Shown in pieces: positions 32,808 to 33,773 of a stretch of DNA of 33,773 bases (position 1 is its first letter; the number at the start of each line of letters is the position of its first letter). The position numbers were made by a program, and so were the translations under genes. The DNA is from CAZDAW01 sp964503685. Lineage in GTDB: Bacteria; Chloroflexota; Anaerolineae; Anaerolineales; Anaerolineaceae. Location of the stretch: NCBI GenBank assembly GCA_964503685.1, contig CAZDAW010000030.1, positions 1 through 33,773 of the forward strand. Reading direction: 5' to 3'. The notes beneath the pieces are model-generated. The model was given only the letters and a program-made list of their open reading frames with translations, was not told the DNA's origin and did not search any database.

Positions 32808-33773
32808 GTGGGGAAAAAACACAATCGTATTACTAAACAATGGCGGACGATGGATATTCATATCCATACGCCTGCTTCAAGCGACTACCAGCAACCGGAA
32901 GTAACTTTTCTTGATATCCTTCAAAGAGCCGAAGCCCGCGGTTTAGATATCATCGCCTTTACAGACCATAATACAATTTCCGGTTATCGGAAAATGAAGG
33001 AAGAGATACAACAGCTGGAGCTTCTATCGACTCTGGGGCGCCTTCTGCCCGAAGAAAAAAACCGGCTGGATGAATACCATCGCATCTTTGAAAAAATATT
33101 AATTCTGCCAGGAATTGAATTTACGGCTACTTTTGGTTTCCATATCCTGGCCATTTTTCCACCCGATAAATCAATACGCGAAATTGAACACCTGCTGCTC
33201 ACTCTTAACATCCCCCCCAATCAATTGGATGATGGATCAGCAACAGTCGGCGCAACCACCGACGTACTGACTGCATACCGCATCCTCAACCAGGGCGGCG
33301 GATTGGTCATTGCGGCGCACGCCAATTCCAGTAATGGTGTAGCCATGCGCGGTTTCAATTTTGGCGGACAAACAAAAATTGCCTACACGCAAGACCCTAA
33401 CCTTCATGCCCTCGAAGTGACCGACCTGGAACAAAAAGGCGGGCGTACAACTGCAGCATTCTTCAACGGCGCCAAGCCTGAATATCCCCGCCGCATGCAT
33501 TGCATTCAGGGATCCGATGCTCACCGCCTGGTAACCGACCCGCAACGCAAAAAAAATCCCGGCATCGGAGACCGCTCGACGGATGTTTTGATTCCCGAAC
33601 TGAGTTTCTCGGCGCTGATGGAATTATTTACCAGCAACGATTTCGCCTGCACGCGTCCACACCCCCATAAAGAAGAGCCGGCCTACGACTTTATTCACGC
33701 CGCGAGAGAAGAAGGTCCCAATATCATCCAGGATTTTCACGACAGCCTGACGATAAGGGGCGGCAAATTATAC
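32808..33773 (+). CDS. PHP-domain phosphoesterase-like protein (3' end beyond window)
   Basis: An open frame of 322 codons without a stop, cut by the window edge. GTG at 32808 is preceded by AGGAG with a 6-base spacer. The PHP metal-site motifs are present in order: H18-x-H20 (MDIHIHTPASSDY), D53-H54 (AFTDHNTISGY), the E in LPGIEFT and the H in GFHILAIF, IAAHANSS, and the C-terminal CIQGSDAHRL. PHP domains are metal-dependent phosphoesterases seen in polymerase-associated, histidinol-phosphatase-like and defence-type proteins. A segment rich in charged residues separates the second and third motif groups. The last ~22 residues (301-322) resemble the start of an AlbA_2-type domain, which would make a PHP-AlbA_2 fusion; this is inference. 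Context: after hsp20, lon and a receiver. Confidence 0.88.
   Translation, partial: MGKKHNRITKQWRTMDIHIHTPASSDYQQPEVTFLDILQRAEARGLDIIAFTDHNTISGYRKMKEEIQQLELLSTLGRLLPEEKNRLDEYHRIFEKILILPGIEFTATFGFHILAIFPPDKSIREIEHLLLTLNIPPNQLDDGSATVGATTDVLTAYRILNQGGGLVIAAHANSSNGVAMRGFNFGGQTKIAYTQDPNLHALEVTDLEQKGGRTTAAFFNGAKPEYPRRMHCIQGSDAHRLVTDPQRKKNPGIGDRSTDVLIPELSFSALMELFTSNDFACTRPHPHKEEPAYDFIHAAREEGPNIIQDFHDSLTIRGGKLY

Overview
The window looks like a chromosomal segment of a Chloroflexota bacterium, most likely Anaerolineae-like. This rests on gene style and on several uncharacterised genes I associate with that group (the 77-aa Cys/acidic protein, the two-gene hypothetical module, orphan receivers with a VKVDDY signature), so it is an inference, not a database result. 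Base composition is moderate by eye (not computed). There are no insertion sequences, phage genes, CRISPR arrays or rRNA. The largest gap without a gene is about 230 bases (24639-24871).

Layout. (1) 1-3162, minus: pfkA then tex, ending in a strong terminator at the window edge. (2) 3233-8303, plus: HAD phosphatase, UbiB/ABC1 kinase-like protein and a Rel (p)ppGpp synthetase/hydrolase, then a small Cys-rich/acidic protein with its own candidate promoter. (3) 8385-9629: an MFS transporter converging on (4) 9669-17372, minus: a tightly packed seven-gene operon with surface-polysaccharide and amino-sugar functions (hexapeptide acyltransferase, Gfo/Idh dehydrogenase, FemAB/GNAT-like transferase, DegT aminotransferase, PglD-like acyltransferase, second DegT aminotransferase, GT-C-like membrane protein). 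(5) 17537-20457, plus: GtrB-like glycosyltransferase, SDR epimerase/dehydratase and aldo/keto reductase. Blocks 4 and 5 diverge from one control region in which two good sigma-70 promoters stand back to back, their -35 boxes one base apart. (6) 20584-23781: gcvH-gcvPA-gcvPB, overlapping and with a clear promoter, but without gcvT. (7) 23877-24638, minus: exonuclease III. (8) 24872-27108, plus: receiver protein, DUF192 protein and a secreted LysM/M23 peptidase. (9) 27245-29277: an unrecognised, translationally coupled gene pair. (10) 29305-29378: tRNA-Arg(UCU). (11) 29409-33773: Hsp20, Lon, a second single-domain receiver overlapping lon, and a PHP-domain protein that runs off the window.

Working together: blocks 4 and 5 probably make, acylate and attach an amino-sugar-containing surface glycan. 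Blocks 1 and 2 are central metabolism and stringent response. Block 11 is a protein quality-control set with a signalling receiver. The best candidates for something undescribed are the hypothetical pair at 27245-29277, the Cys/acidic protein at 8070, and the PHP protein that may continue into an AlbA_2-type domain beyond the window.
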